This document shows, piece after piece, positions 10,836 through 20,747 of a stretch of 64,000 bases of DNA. Position 1 is the first letter of the stretch. Each line of letters starts with the position of its first letter. The notes below the pieces were generated by a model. That model saw nothing but the letters and a program-made list of their open reading frames with translations. It made no database searches and had not been told where the DNA came from. Both the position numbers and the translations under genes were made by a program. Source of the DNA: Pycnopodia helianthoides. Its lineage: Eukaryota > Echinodermata > Asteroidea > Forcipulatida > Asteriidae. Location: positions 7,748,597-7,812,596 of the forward strand of contig CM063244.1 of NCBI GenBank assembly GCA_032158295.1. Direction: 5' to 3'.

Positions 10836-11371
10836 GGGCCCAATTTCATAGAGCTGCTTAAAGGTATTGTACACTTTTGGTAACAGCTCAAAATCAGTGT
10901 CCACATTTTGTGTGATTCAACATATGCATGAGCAAACAAACCTGTGAAAGTTTGAGCTCAATTGGTCATCGAGGTCACGAGAAAATAGTGAAAAGGGATC
11001 TTATGTGTTTTCTGTTTTTTCAAATTATCGCGCGCGATAATTACTATTGTTTTACTCGTTTCTCAGAAACGATAGCATTTTAGGCAGAAATATTTTAAGG
11101 AACCCTTTCTACCATTACTTACTATAAATCATGTAAGTTATGTGTGAATCTGTGAACATTGTGTTTTTCGATCTTACCAATAGTGTACAGGGCCTTTAAG
11201 CACAAAAAGTAGCTAAGCACAACAAAATTATGCTTACCAGAATAAGGTTACCAGCCAAACTGCCATGCCACATTTACAATTTGTGACTGGTATCCTGCTC
11301 ATTTCTGCTTAGCAGAAAATTGTTAAGCAATTTTTTCTGCTTAAGCAACTCTATGAAATTGGACCCAGAAT
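10836..11371 (+). repeat. Interspersed repeat family F, copy 1, interrupted by MITE B
   Basis: The outer ends are GGGCCCAATTTCATAGAGC and its complement CTCTATGAAATTGGACCC at 11,351-11,369. The interior has 'GCTAAGCACAACAAAATTATGC' type blocks rich in CTTAGC/GCTAAGC. A family B MITE is inserted at the TTAA at 10,858. Other copies lie at 41,757-41,905, 54,685-54,960 and 55,492-55,592. Confidence 0.75.
10858..11199 (+). mobile_element. MITE family B, copy 1, with TTAA duplication
   Basis: Flanked by TTAA at 10,858-10,861 and 11,196-11,199. The ends are AGGTATTGTACACTTTTGG and its diverged complement ending AGTGTACAGGGCCT. It carries the 15-base GC-alternating palindrome 'TTATCGCGCGCGATAA'. It sits inside repeat F, whose uninterrupted form at 55,508-55,516 reads GC-TTAA-GCA, giving a natural empty site. 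Confidence 0.85.
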
Positions 11372-11949
11372 AGCCCTTTGGTCCATTCCACGCCAACCCA
11401 CATGGAACACTCTAGTGGTTCTAAACAATCTGCACAGTAACATCAAAACAACATTCCTTTCAGTTGTCTCCGTCCACCCATGACTTTTTTAGAACTCTTC
11501 ATGACATCAAATTTAAAACCGTGACTTGTGACTCATTGAGGCCCATAATTTAAATACAGCTAGTTCTGAAAGTGAAAAATTTCATGCACATTGTTCAGTG
11601 AAAGGGTAATGACATTGAGTCATTAATAACAAAAATTATAATAATATATGGTTTTTGGGGCATTGCATGGTGAGGTATCAATGTATATTTGGTTTGCGGT
11701 AACACCATGTGTATAATTATCTACTTTGCTGTGTAGATTTTGTTCTTTAGAGAACTTGTCTTGTTATTTGTTCTACTACCGCGGAGTAGATTTTCGGAAT
11801 TCAGGAGACTTCTCAGTTCTGAAAAGAACTGTCACTGCTTATTAGCTACTATCTGGTCGGGAGGTAGGAAATCGGCCTGGACTACTACTTTAGCTTTGTG
11901 GATCAGGGGGGGGGGGACTTCTCGTAATTAACTGCACTGCCGCAGAGTG

Positions 11950-12330
11950 ATAATAATAATAACAATAACAATATATGTAGCACTTACATAGCGCATTTGA
12001 CAATAGCGTATCAATGCACTTTGCAATAGTGCCCTGGTCATTGGGCCAATAGCATTCCTGTAATCTTTCTCAGCTCCCTGGGGAGTATACAGCCCTGGGC
12101 TCTTTGGCGCTCTGAAGGCTTTTTTCGAACACAATAGCAACCTCTACCCTGGCAGGTACCCATTTATACCCTGGGTGAAGAGAAGCAAACAATAAAGGGT
12201 GCTCCAAAGTTGTTGCGGGTGTAAAAAAAAAACATCCGCTGTAAGCCAGTTTGAAAAAAGTTTTGCAGAAAAAGTTGTCATCTGACATGAAGTGGTTAAA
12301 ATTAGCCTGAATGTGAACACATGCACGAAA
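11950..12330 (-). repeat. SINE-tail-like interspersed repeat
   Basis: Shares order and motifs with 18,124-18,300: 'TAGCGCATTTGAC', 'GTATCAATGCACTTTGC', 'TCATTGGGCC(A/C)A', 'AGCATTCCTG' and 'CTCC(C/T)TGGGGAG'. No coding capacity. Type not resolved; strand is nominal. Confidence 0.45.
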
Positions 12331-12429
12331 TCCTTAATAACGTTTCATGTTAACTGATTTTGGTTATTTTTGCTAAAACACGACTACTGCATGTGGTGAA
12401 ATCTGCACAGGTGAATTATATTGTATAGC

Positions 12430-13200
12430 AGCTTTACACTGGACCGCAGGCCTGAGGCCAGTGATTTCAGTGTTTGGCCAGTAAACTCAGAACCGGACAA
12501 GTCCGGCTCTCTTGTTGTTGTTCAATTGAATAACAATACCTCATTGCTTAACACGTTGACTGCCGGTCATTATATTCGTAGGGCGTTCCCATTTGCCAAG
12601 TGCGGTGCGCATGCGCGCATAAGTGCGGTGCGCATAATTAAGTGCGATCCGATGTGCGCATACCAAATAGGTACTATACAAACAAAAAAGTTTAACATGC
12701 ACATTCTAAGGATGCCATGTCCTCACCACTGCCAGAAGCGTATGTGTTGCGTGCTCAGTGATGCTAGTGTATTTAAATAACAATACAAAGCCCTTTCATT
12801 CTCTACGAGTATACTCGTAGTGGCAGAATCCGTCACACCTGTTACTACGAATATACTCGTAGGCGGCAGTCAACGTGTTAAACTCAACCCTTTTTTTGAG
12901 AATTTGAGTGTTAATATAACAAAACAAATCATGTTCCAAAGTTGACTTTGAGTCTGATAAATACCTTTCAATTCTGTTGAGTAATGAAGTATACTTAATG
13001 TGAAAGACAAATGAGATCAAACTTCTCTTAATACATTTCCTAGTGTTTGTTCAAATAAAGAACAGTTAAATGCATCCTAAACTATGTCAACAATTTTTTT
13101 TCTCATTTTGAATCTGGTCTTGTAAAACCAATTCTGGTCCAGTAAATATTATGACCTACTAGCCCTGTGGTCTTATAGATTTCCCCAAAAAATATTTGAG
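12430..13200 (+). repeat. Interspersed repeat family J, copy 1, interrupted by element K
   Basis: Starts 'ACACTGGACCGCAGGCCTG' with 'CCGGACAAGTCCGGC' (a short palindrome) and ends with 'TCTGGTCTTGTAAAACCA', 'CTGGTCCAGTAAA' and 'CCTGTGGTCTTATAG'. The same order without interruption is seen at 16,545-16,965 and 17,118-17,510. Between about 12,545 and 12,925 it is split by element K. Confidence 0.7.
12545..12925 (+). mobile_element. Element K, copy 1 (inverted-repeat ends, nested in J)
   Basis: The left side begins TTAACACGTTGACTGCCGG and the right side contains CGGCAGTCAACGTGTTAA, followed by AACTCAACCC. Internal inverted motifs are built on TATTCGTAG/CTACGAATA, including a perfect 18-base palindrome at 12,803-12,820. 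A second copy in opposite orientation lies at 36,795-37,105. Non-coding. Confidence 0.7.
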
Positions 13201-13330
13201 CCATATTGTGGTAGATCTTTTCAAAAACCAGAGAAGTGGGAATGAATTTTTGCTCCTCTCAGAAACTGTGATGATTTTTCGTTATCACCCAATAACCATT
13301 CATAATGTAAACACAATTGAGATAAAACAT

Positions 13331-13722
13331 TGAAGGAACATTATAAAATTGGTAAGAAAAAAACTTGTAAAATATACTTTTGATCATAGATTTACATAAA
13401 ACTTACACGGTCTAATGATGATGATAGTAGAAAACATCCCTTGAAATATTTCTGTCTGAAATGCCATATTTGATGAGAAATGAATAAACTGATTTTCCAA
13501 TTGGAGTTTATCACTCAGTGAGCGTTTTATTCATTTGTTGAATCTATAAGATTTCATGCAAATGTGTAATCGGTTTTTCACTATTTTTCTTGTGACCCAG
13601 ATGGCTGATCGATCTCAAACTTCTACAGGTTTGTCAGTTTATGTATATGGTGGATTACATAAAGTGCTTACACTGCCAGCAACTGTTTTGTTAGCAAAAA
13701 CCAATTCTGTAATGTTCCTTTA
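13331..13722 (+). mobile_element. MITE family D, copy 2
   Basis: The ends are AAGGAACATTATAAAATTGG and CCAATTCTGTAATGTTCCTT. It is nearly collinear with the copy at 4,662-5,046, with a short insertion ('TTGTAAAATATAC') near the left end that is also present in the reverse copy at 57,383-57,774. Confidence 0.85.
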
Positions 13723-14216
13723 AAAATACATTAGAATGAAACCATTGTATCTGAACTACATTATTAAGTCAACAAGCAGCTGGTCCCAGAAAGCAGCTGA
13801 TACACTAGTCTTGGTCCAAGACGTCACTATCTTTTACCTGTAACGTGATAACCCGACAGAGGGCGCACTTTTCATTCTTGAATTCATCGGCGCGGCCGAC
13901 GACTGTAGCTAGAAATTGAACCAAGGGATAGTGACGTCTCTGTTGTTGGACTTGATCCCTTTCGGTGCAAACCAAGGATTAAGTGATGCATTCTGTTGTT
14001 GGAATTGATCCATGCGAAGGTCTTGGAAACAAGACTACTGATACACTGGCCCTGGACATTTATGACAAGGCATTTCCTCTTTTTCCCTGATTTAACGGTA
14101 TATATATGATGTGTTTAACCTGCCTTGGGTTGAAGATGGGAGGGATGTTGAGGGTTTAGCTTAGGGTTGGAATGAGGATTAGTATTTCCCTAAAATGAAC
14201 AGTAATAAGCTGAGTG

Positions 14217-14231
14217 GGGGGGGGGGGGGGT
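14217..14231. repeat. Poly-G tract
   Basis: A run of about 14 G bases. It is one of many G or C runs in the window and a likely place for sequencing length error. Confidence 0.9.
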
Positions 14232-14929
14232 CGGCTGAAAGTACAATGGTATTAGTTTGTTGGCCTCTATGGGAATCTTCACAATTCCTTGCTTTGGAAG
14301 TCATGAAAAGTACATCATGAGGTTTCTGAATGGTTGACTGGTTTTGTCAAAAAAACAAACATCAGTTTATGACAGGAAGGTTTTCTGAAAAATTTAACCT
14401 ATCATACAATCACGCCACCTCCTCTTGAAAAAATGGACCTCTGTGGAGTGTGCAACATCACATGCCTGTTGTCGATGTCTGCGGTTTGATAAAAAATGTA
14501 TTAAAAGGAAGTAGAGAGATTGAAAAAAAAAAGCTGAACTTGTGATCCAGGGTTAAGGTTTTTTTTCTTTATCCCTCTAGCTCTCTTTAAACTAATTCAC
14601 AGTATGCATGAATGCCAGGGAATTTCCATTGTGTTTTCCATGGTGCACACTCAAGTAAAATGCTGTAAACATAAAAAATAAAATAAAATGCTTGTACTTC
14701 CTCAAGTGGTTTGTGTACACTGTATGCCAGTGGGCATGCTGTACTTAGATCTTGGAGCTGTTGAACTAAAACTTGTCAGACTGAAATTGTCAAGCGGTGA
14801 CCATGAACTGTTTTCTTTCCTGGACAACCTTAAAGACATTGTACAGGTCGTTACTTGTACTAAGATTATTATGCACTGCATATTCAGTATTTCACCAAGT
14901 CTTTTGAAAAAAAAAACCCAAACATTCAC

Positions 14930-15020
14930 AGGCATATTACTCGGGTGGGATTGGAACCTTTGAATCTTTGCCATTTTAGAGCAATTGTCTTACCACTAGA
15001 CCACCGAGCTAACAAGCTCG
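14930..15020 (-). repeat. tRNA-derived SINE S4, reverse head
   Basis: On the minus strand it reads a tRNA-like head with 'GGTGGTCTAGTGGTAAGAC' (A-box region) and a B box complement of 'GGGATTGGAACCT'. It matches the forward head at 40,325-40,395. The cloverleaf is degraded. Confidence 0.6.
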
Positions 15021-15397
15021 GTAGCTAGAGGCAGTTTGGATCCTAAATTTTTGCCCCAGGTACCGCAATGATTTTAACAGATTTTAGATATGGGTGAAAA
15101 CACACATATACTATTTTTATCCCGGTTCCAAATTCAAGGTCTTTTAGAACTGTAGGGGTTCTCTGAATGATAACGGTTCCCTTGTACAGAACCACTACAA
15201 AGTTCCCATTTTGGTTTAAAAGTTGAAAACAGGAAGTTTGCCACGCCAAGTGGTACATGTAATTTACACTCCCAGCATGCAGGTAACAGGTGCTATCCGA
15301 TAATCCAAGTCAATGGTAACCAAGTTTGTGATATTGTATGGGGTTTTCCCCCCTTTTCAGATGTTACAATTTCCTGTCTGGTCACAAGTTCATCAAT

Positions 15398-15750
15398 TTA
15401 AAGGGACATGTTGCCTCGGATTGGGCGCTTTGGGCTATAAAAAGCGTTTCTTATGAAATGAATATGGTAAGAAAGATGTCTCAAAAGTAGAATATAATGA
15501 TCCACACAAATATACCTCGATATTATGTAGTTTTCCTCTTACTTTGTGAACTAACACGGTCTGCCATTTTGTGGAACAAATGTTTGACTCCACAAAATGA
15601 CCGTGTTAGTTTATGGAGTAAAAGTAAAACCACACATTTTCGAGGTGTATTTGTGTGGACCATTATATTCTACTTATAAAACATTTTTCCAACCATGTTC
15701 ATTTCATAACAAATGCTTTTATAGCCCAAAGCACCCAGTCCGAAGACAAC
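15398..15750 (+). mobile_element. MITE family E, copy 2 (foldback)
   Basis: Left TTAA at 15,398-15,401, then AGGGACATGTTGCCTCGG. The central foldback at 15,550-15,610 pairs GTGTTAG/CTAACAC and GCCATTTTGTGGA/TCCACAAAATG. The right terminus is lost: sequence passes from 'CCGAAGACAAC' directly into family C. The fusion point coincides with the short ACAAC shared by both families. Confidence 0.75.
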
Positions 15751-16085
15751 TTTGGTAAGATTAAAAAAAATATACGTTTACAGATTTGCACATTAACTTA
15801 CATGGTATAGAGATGATCATGGTAACAACTTCCCTATAAATATTCTTGCCAGAAATGCTCTAAAAATAGTTTTTGAGATATGATTTATTGTGGATTTGAT
15901 CTTGTGAGATTAAAACTTGATGTTCAAAACAAGGGAAAACATACAAGGTTTTTTCTCACTATTTTCTCGTGACTCCAATGACTGAGCGTAAATTTTCACA
16001 GGTTTCTTGTTTGATGTCCATGTTGGGGTCACACAAAGTGCAGATACTAGCCTTTGATAAACACCAATGTTGTCTGCTGCTTTAA
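15750..16085 (+). mobile_element. MITE family C, copy 2
   Basis: Begins within 'AACTTTGGTAAGATTAAAA' and contains 'CAGATTTGCACATTAAC' and 'TCTCGTGACTCCAATGAC'. It ends at the TTAA at 16,082-16,085, which is also the left edge of family A copy 1. Middle member of the second chain of abutting MITEs. Confidence 0.7.
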
Positions 16086-16455
16086 AGGCACTGGACACTA
16101 TTGGTAATTACTCAAAATAATTGTTAGCATAAAAACTTACTTGGTAATGAGCAATGGAGAGTTTTTGATAGTTTAAAACATTGTGAGAAATGGCTCCCTC
16201 TGAAGTAACATAGTTTTTGAGAAGAAGTAATTCCAGTAGAATTTTTGAATTGATTTGAACCTCATGCGTGAGGTCTCGAAATCTGAAAGCACACAACTTC
16301 GTGTGACAAGGGTGTTTTTTCTTCCATTATTATCTCGCAACTTCGACGACCAATTGAGTTCAAATTTTCACAGGTTTGTTATTTTGTGCATATGTTGAGA
16401 TACACCAAGTGAGAAGACTGGTCTTTGACATTACCAAAGGTGTCCAGGTCTTTAA
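16082..16455 (+). mobile_element. MITE family A, copy 1
   Basis: TTAA at 16,082-16,085 and 16,452-16,455. The ends are AGGCACTGGACACTATTGG and the complement of it, CCAAAGGTGTCCAGGTCT. The interior is 'TTGTTAGCATAAAAACTTAC', 'GGCTCCCTCTGAAGTAA' and 'CAATTGAGTTCAAATTTTC'. The second copy is at 35,345-35,730. Confidence 0.9.
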
Positions 16456-16544
16456 GATAAAATGCGTATGTTAATTATGGAAGAAAAATCAGATTAGTTT
16501 CTATCTGAAAGCTCACTGATAACAAAGTTCACAGGGCTCGAATT

Positions 16545-16965
16545 TGACACTGGACTGCAGGCCCGAGGCCAGTGATTTTAGCAATGGGCCAGTAAACTCA
16601 GAACCGGACAAGTCCGGCAGTCTTGTGTTTTCAATTCAATAACAGTACATTTACCTCACTCTGTGATATCTTGAACAGAAACAGATTATGTTCAAACGTT
16701 GAAGTCCGATAAAAAAAACTTTAAATTCTATTGAGTAATGATTGAAATAGACTTAATACCCTTAAAGACAAATGAGGTAAATCTTCTTTAACATTTTAGT
16801 GCTTGTTCAAGTAAAAACATTTAATTGCATGTTAAACAACTGTACAAGGAAGTCTTTTCTCAGTTTGAATCTGGTCTTGTAAAATTATTTCTGGTCCAGT
16901 AAACATTTTGAGATACAAGTCCTGTGGTCTTGTGGTTTTTTCCCCCAAATTCGAGCTCTGGTTCA
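16545..16965 (+). repeat. Interspersed repeat family J, copy 2
   Basis: Bounded by 'GGGCTCGAATTTGACACTGG' on the left and 'CCCCCAAATTCGAGCTC' on the right, an imperfect inverted pair (CTCGAATTTG/CAAATTCGAG). It carries the 'CCGGACAAGTCCGGC' palindrome. This uninterrupted copy serves as the empty-site reference for element K in copy 1. Confidence 0.75.
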
Positions 16966-17117
16966 TGCCAGTATACCGATCCTCCAGAGAAATATTTCCA
17001 TCTGAAATACTGTGAAAAAGTTTTAAACAACTAAACATGGGAATGAAAGTGATCCATCCCGATCGAAAAAAAACCAAAAAATTTTGACTGCAAAAGTCAA
17101 ACAACGGGATCAGATGC

Positions 17118-17510
17118 AGGGCTCGAATTTGACACTGGACCGCAGGCCCGAGGCCAGTGATTTTAGCTTTGGGCCAGTAAACTAATGACCGGACAAGTCC
17201 AGCGGTCTTGTGTTTTCAATTCAATAACAATTCCTGTATCTCACGCTATAATATCTTGAACAGAAACTAATTATGTTCAAATGTTGACTTTGAGTAATGA
17301 TTTGAAATATACTTAATACCCTTAAAGACAAATGAGGTCAATCTTCTCTTATATGTCTTAGTGCTTGTTCAATTTAATGCAAGTTAAACTGTGCAAGGGA
17401 GTCTTTTCTCAGTTTGAATCTGGTCTTGTAAAATCATTTCTGGTCCAGTAAAATTTTGAGATACAAGTCCTGTGGTCTTGTGGATTTTCCCCCAAATTCG
17501 AGCCATGAGA
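17118..17510 (+). repeat. Interspersed repeat family J, copy 3
   Basis: Same termini as copy 2 ('GGGCTCGAATTTGACACTGG' and 'CCCCAAATTCGAGCC') with a few internal deletions. Copies 2 and 3 lie in direct orientation only about 150 bp apart. Confidence 0.75.
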
Positions 17511-18123
17511 TGGTTTGATTTTAAAGTTAAAAAGACATGGATTAGTGCATGTCAGAGAGTGTGTTGTTTTTTTTGCTTTTGTGATGGCCCACTTGAAATG
17601 TCTCAGACTGATGAAAGTTTTTCCGCTTTTGTGTCTGGATTGATCGGATGTTAGGCTTTTTTCTACAGTAGAACATTTTCCATACGTATTGCCCCTGATG
17701 AGTGCTTGCAGTGTCTTTTGTACACACACACTTCACCATAGAGAAGCCATGTGACAAAGTAGAACTGTCTTCAAGAAGCTTATAAGGAATTCGTGAATGA
17801 GAAATTTCAGTCTCTTTTAAAAGTCGGCACTGTAAACAACAAGTCGTTATTTTTTATCTCCGAATTAAATGAGTCATGCTCTTTGATGTATACTTCTCCT
17901 GCACTGAGGATACCATTCCTGAAAACTCCTGGGGTTATCAAAAGGTGGAAAGAACATCGTTTCAATGTACCTCCTAAGATCTGGATCCCAGTTTCAGACT
18001 TTTTTTTGTCGGCAATGACTCTCACCCACGCTGAGAATTCAAAATTGAGCATTTTTTAAACTTGTGGACTAGCAATTGTACCAGACATTAAATTGTAAAG
18101 TTTCACTTATAATCAGTAATAAC

Positions 18124-18300
18124 AATGGATTTATCAAGGGCTTTTAAACATTGTATCAAAGCGCCTTACACTATTATGACCCCTGTTCATTGGGCCCAAA
18201 GCATTCCTGAAACCACCTCAACTCCTTTGGAGTGTGCAGCACCGACAGCCAAATGGCGGCACAGGTTGCCAGTCATTCAAATCAACAATCTCAACCCTCG
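18124..18300 (+). repeat. SINE-tail-like interspersed repeat
   Basis: Related to 11,950-12,330: 'CAAAGCGCCTTACACTATTA', 'CATTGGGCCCAAAGCATTCC' and 'GGAGTGTGCAGC'. Non-coding. Confidence 0.45.
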
Positions 18301-18466
18301 CAGGCACCAATTTCTTTAATACTGAGAAGTGTGAAGTGCCTTGCCATAGAACACAAGTGTCACAATCTGGGATTAACCCAATCGCTTGTGACTCATCAGA
18401 ACTGGAGTTGGGTGCTCTGGACCACTTGGCCACGGCACGCTGCAAACTGGCAACTTTTTTCGGTTA

Positions 18467-18808
18467 TTAAAGGTATTGTACACTTTTGGTAACAGCTCAA
18501 AATCAGTGTCCACATTTTGTGTGATTAAACATATGCATGAACAAACAAACCTGTGAAAGTTTGAGCTCAATTGGTCATCGAGGTCACGAGAAAATAGTGA
18601 AAAGAGATCTTATGTGTTTTCTGTTTTTCCAAATTATCGCGCGCGATAATTACTATTGTTTTACTCGTTTCTCAGAAACGAAAGCATTTTAGGCAGAAAT
18701 ATTTTAAGGAACCCTTTCTACCATTACTTACTTTAAATCATGTAGGTTATGTGTGAATCTGTGAACATTGTGTTTTTCGATCTTACCAATAGTGTACAGG
18801 GCCTTTAA
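18467..18808 (+). mobile_element. MITE family B, copy 2
   Basis: TTAA at 18,467-18,470 and 18,805-18,808. It is almost identical in layout to the copy at 10,858-11,199, including 'TTATCGCGCGCGATAA', suggesting relatively recent amplification. Confidence 0.9.
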
Positions 18809-20156
18809 GCCTGGAAATACTTTATAATTTAAGTGTACACTTTTGTTTTTACAGTTCTATAAATAACAAAAATAAATGTCTGCATTTTTTTACTTCTTCT
18901 TCTGCACCGTTTGTGTACTTTACTGCTAATAATGAACAGTGCCCTCTGTTGTTAGTTTCTGTTTCAGGTCGGGTATGGGGAACATAATGAAAAAGTGTAA
19001 CCGCAGAAACATACAGCTCTAAGTGATTATATGTAAATGAGTGTAAAGCTATCTATAGTCTTGATACATGTAATTGCTGCTATTAGAAGACACTGCCCTC
19101 TTGTGATGAGATATATTGTTTGAAATATTCTACCAGATTGTGCATGTGCAAACAGTTGTAGGCCTTATTTTGAAGTTTGGAGAAACACACAGTCTGTCCT
19201 TACTCTATGGTCTTACCTACCCTCTGTGTGGACGTTCCTTTGCCTTTGTGCACTTTAGCTTTTGAAAAACCTGACCTTGTGCGGCGGGCGGACCTCTTTA
19301 AATTAAATGACATGGTTTTCAGCTCCACATTTCGTTCGTAATGCTTGCCCACCAGGAAATACATGCATACTTATTTGCATCACTTTTGAAGGGTTTTTAA
19401 AAATCCATTGGTTAAACTGCGTGCAACCAGTAAGCTCTATTAAGTGTTTGGGATGAGTTCAAAGGATGGACTGTGGAAGGATGACCAGCCAGCATGAGGG
19501 GGGGGGGGGTGGCTGGGGTCGGGGGTTCTTGTTCTTGATAAACAACCAGTTTAATTTCTACCTCCAATGACCACAGAGTATAAGCTTGAAAATGTTCACC
19601 CTTGAGTCCTCTCTGGGTTTGAATGTTTAAAAGCTAGCCTTGCACTTACCAAGTCCTTGATTCAATTTGCAATTTCATATCCAGTAACTAGACGTGTGTT
19701 TGACTTGCGTACATTCACTGGGGGTTTCGGTTATAACAAGGTAAAAGTATCACGGTGATGTTGTCTGTTTAATCTCTCCACACAAGAGGGCGCTATACAC
19801 GTTCTAAGTTGTTTGTAGTTTCCTGATAAACCAATGAATTAATGAAAGGTCCAAAGGTTGGAACAAGGCTTGTGTAGGTCGTGGGGACACAGCGGCTCTC
19901 TGGTGTGCGGACCGTATTTAATGTAGGCCTACAGTGCGTTTTACGGTGAGGTACACAGTAATGGCAGATCGTGCTTGTTTCACGATATGTTTAAGGGTGT
20001 TTTAAAATCGTTAATATCGTCCTTAAGAAATTAAAAAATACTTTGGGGGGGGGGAGGATTTTGGAGGCGTTGGGGGGGGGGGGGAGGAGACGGGTGTGTA
20101 GAAGAAGAGGAAGGGAAGGGTGGTGGTTGTGTTGGGAGGGCAGGAGGGATACGACA
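18809..20156. other. Intergenic upstream of FGD exon 1, no gene seen
   Basis: No convincing exon. It holds poly-G tracts at about 19,499-19,510 and 20,045-20,088. A short ATG-initiated frame near 19,962 closes after about 14 codons. Promoter elements for exon 1 would be expected in or just after this stretch, but no TATA box or clear initiator could be identified. Confidence 0.4.
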
Positions 20157-20300
20157 GGCCTGGAATTACACGGAGGCCCTGGAGGCCATGGCCCTCGTTG
20201 CCCCAGTCTTGGCCTTGTGCCCCTTTAAAAGTTACCCATAGACTTTTGAGATTTTCCTATGGAAGTGCCCTCTCCAAGATGAAATTCCAGGCCTGATACG
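20157..20300 (-). repeat. Interspersed repeat family I, copy 3 (reverse)
   Basis: Reverse-oriented family I: 'GGCCTGGAATTACA', 'GAGGCCATGGCCCTC', 'TGTGCCCCTTTAAAAG', 'GAAGTGCCCTCTCC' and 'ATTCCAGGCCTGA'. Confidence 0.65.
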
Positions 20301-20747
20301 ATCATCGGGGTTGTACCTCTGTCTTTTTTTCCCTGACCATCGTCAGCAGAGCAGTCAATGTGTGTAGCTTGTGTTATTACTGCAAGTATACGATACGGCC
20401 CTTTAAATGAATAAATGTACATCGGTTAGGAGAACGAAAAAGCTGGGATCGAATTGAGACATTCAACTTTTAGTTTCTGTCCTCTGCGCATGAACGCACG
20501 TTAGCCAAATCAAGTGAAAAGGGAAATTAAAAACATGTATAACATCTTTCTATAACCCATGCATTTATCCTTCCTTGTATTTTACTTGCTGCTTAGTAAA
20601 GACCTAGCTGTGATTTTCGATTGACGGATTGGCATGGTCGCACAGTTCTATTAGCTGACTAACACACGATTGTTCAATGCATGTGTATATTTGAAAGGAG
20701 AGATAGCCACATTTGGGAGCGAACAACTTCACCAAGAGAGCGAGAAA

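Noticed and set aside
12421..12780. 119-codon frame
   Set aside because: It runs through the border of repeats J and K; no splice or start context and no family similarity.
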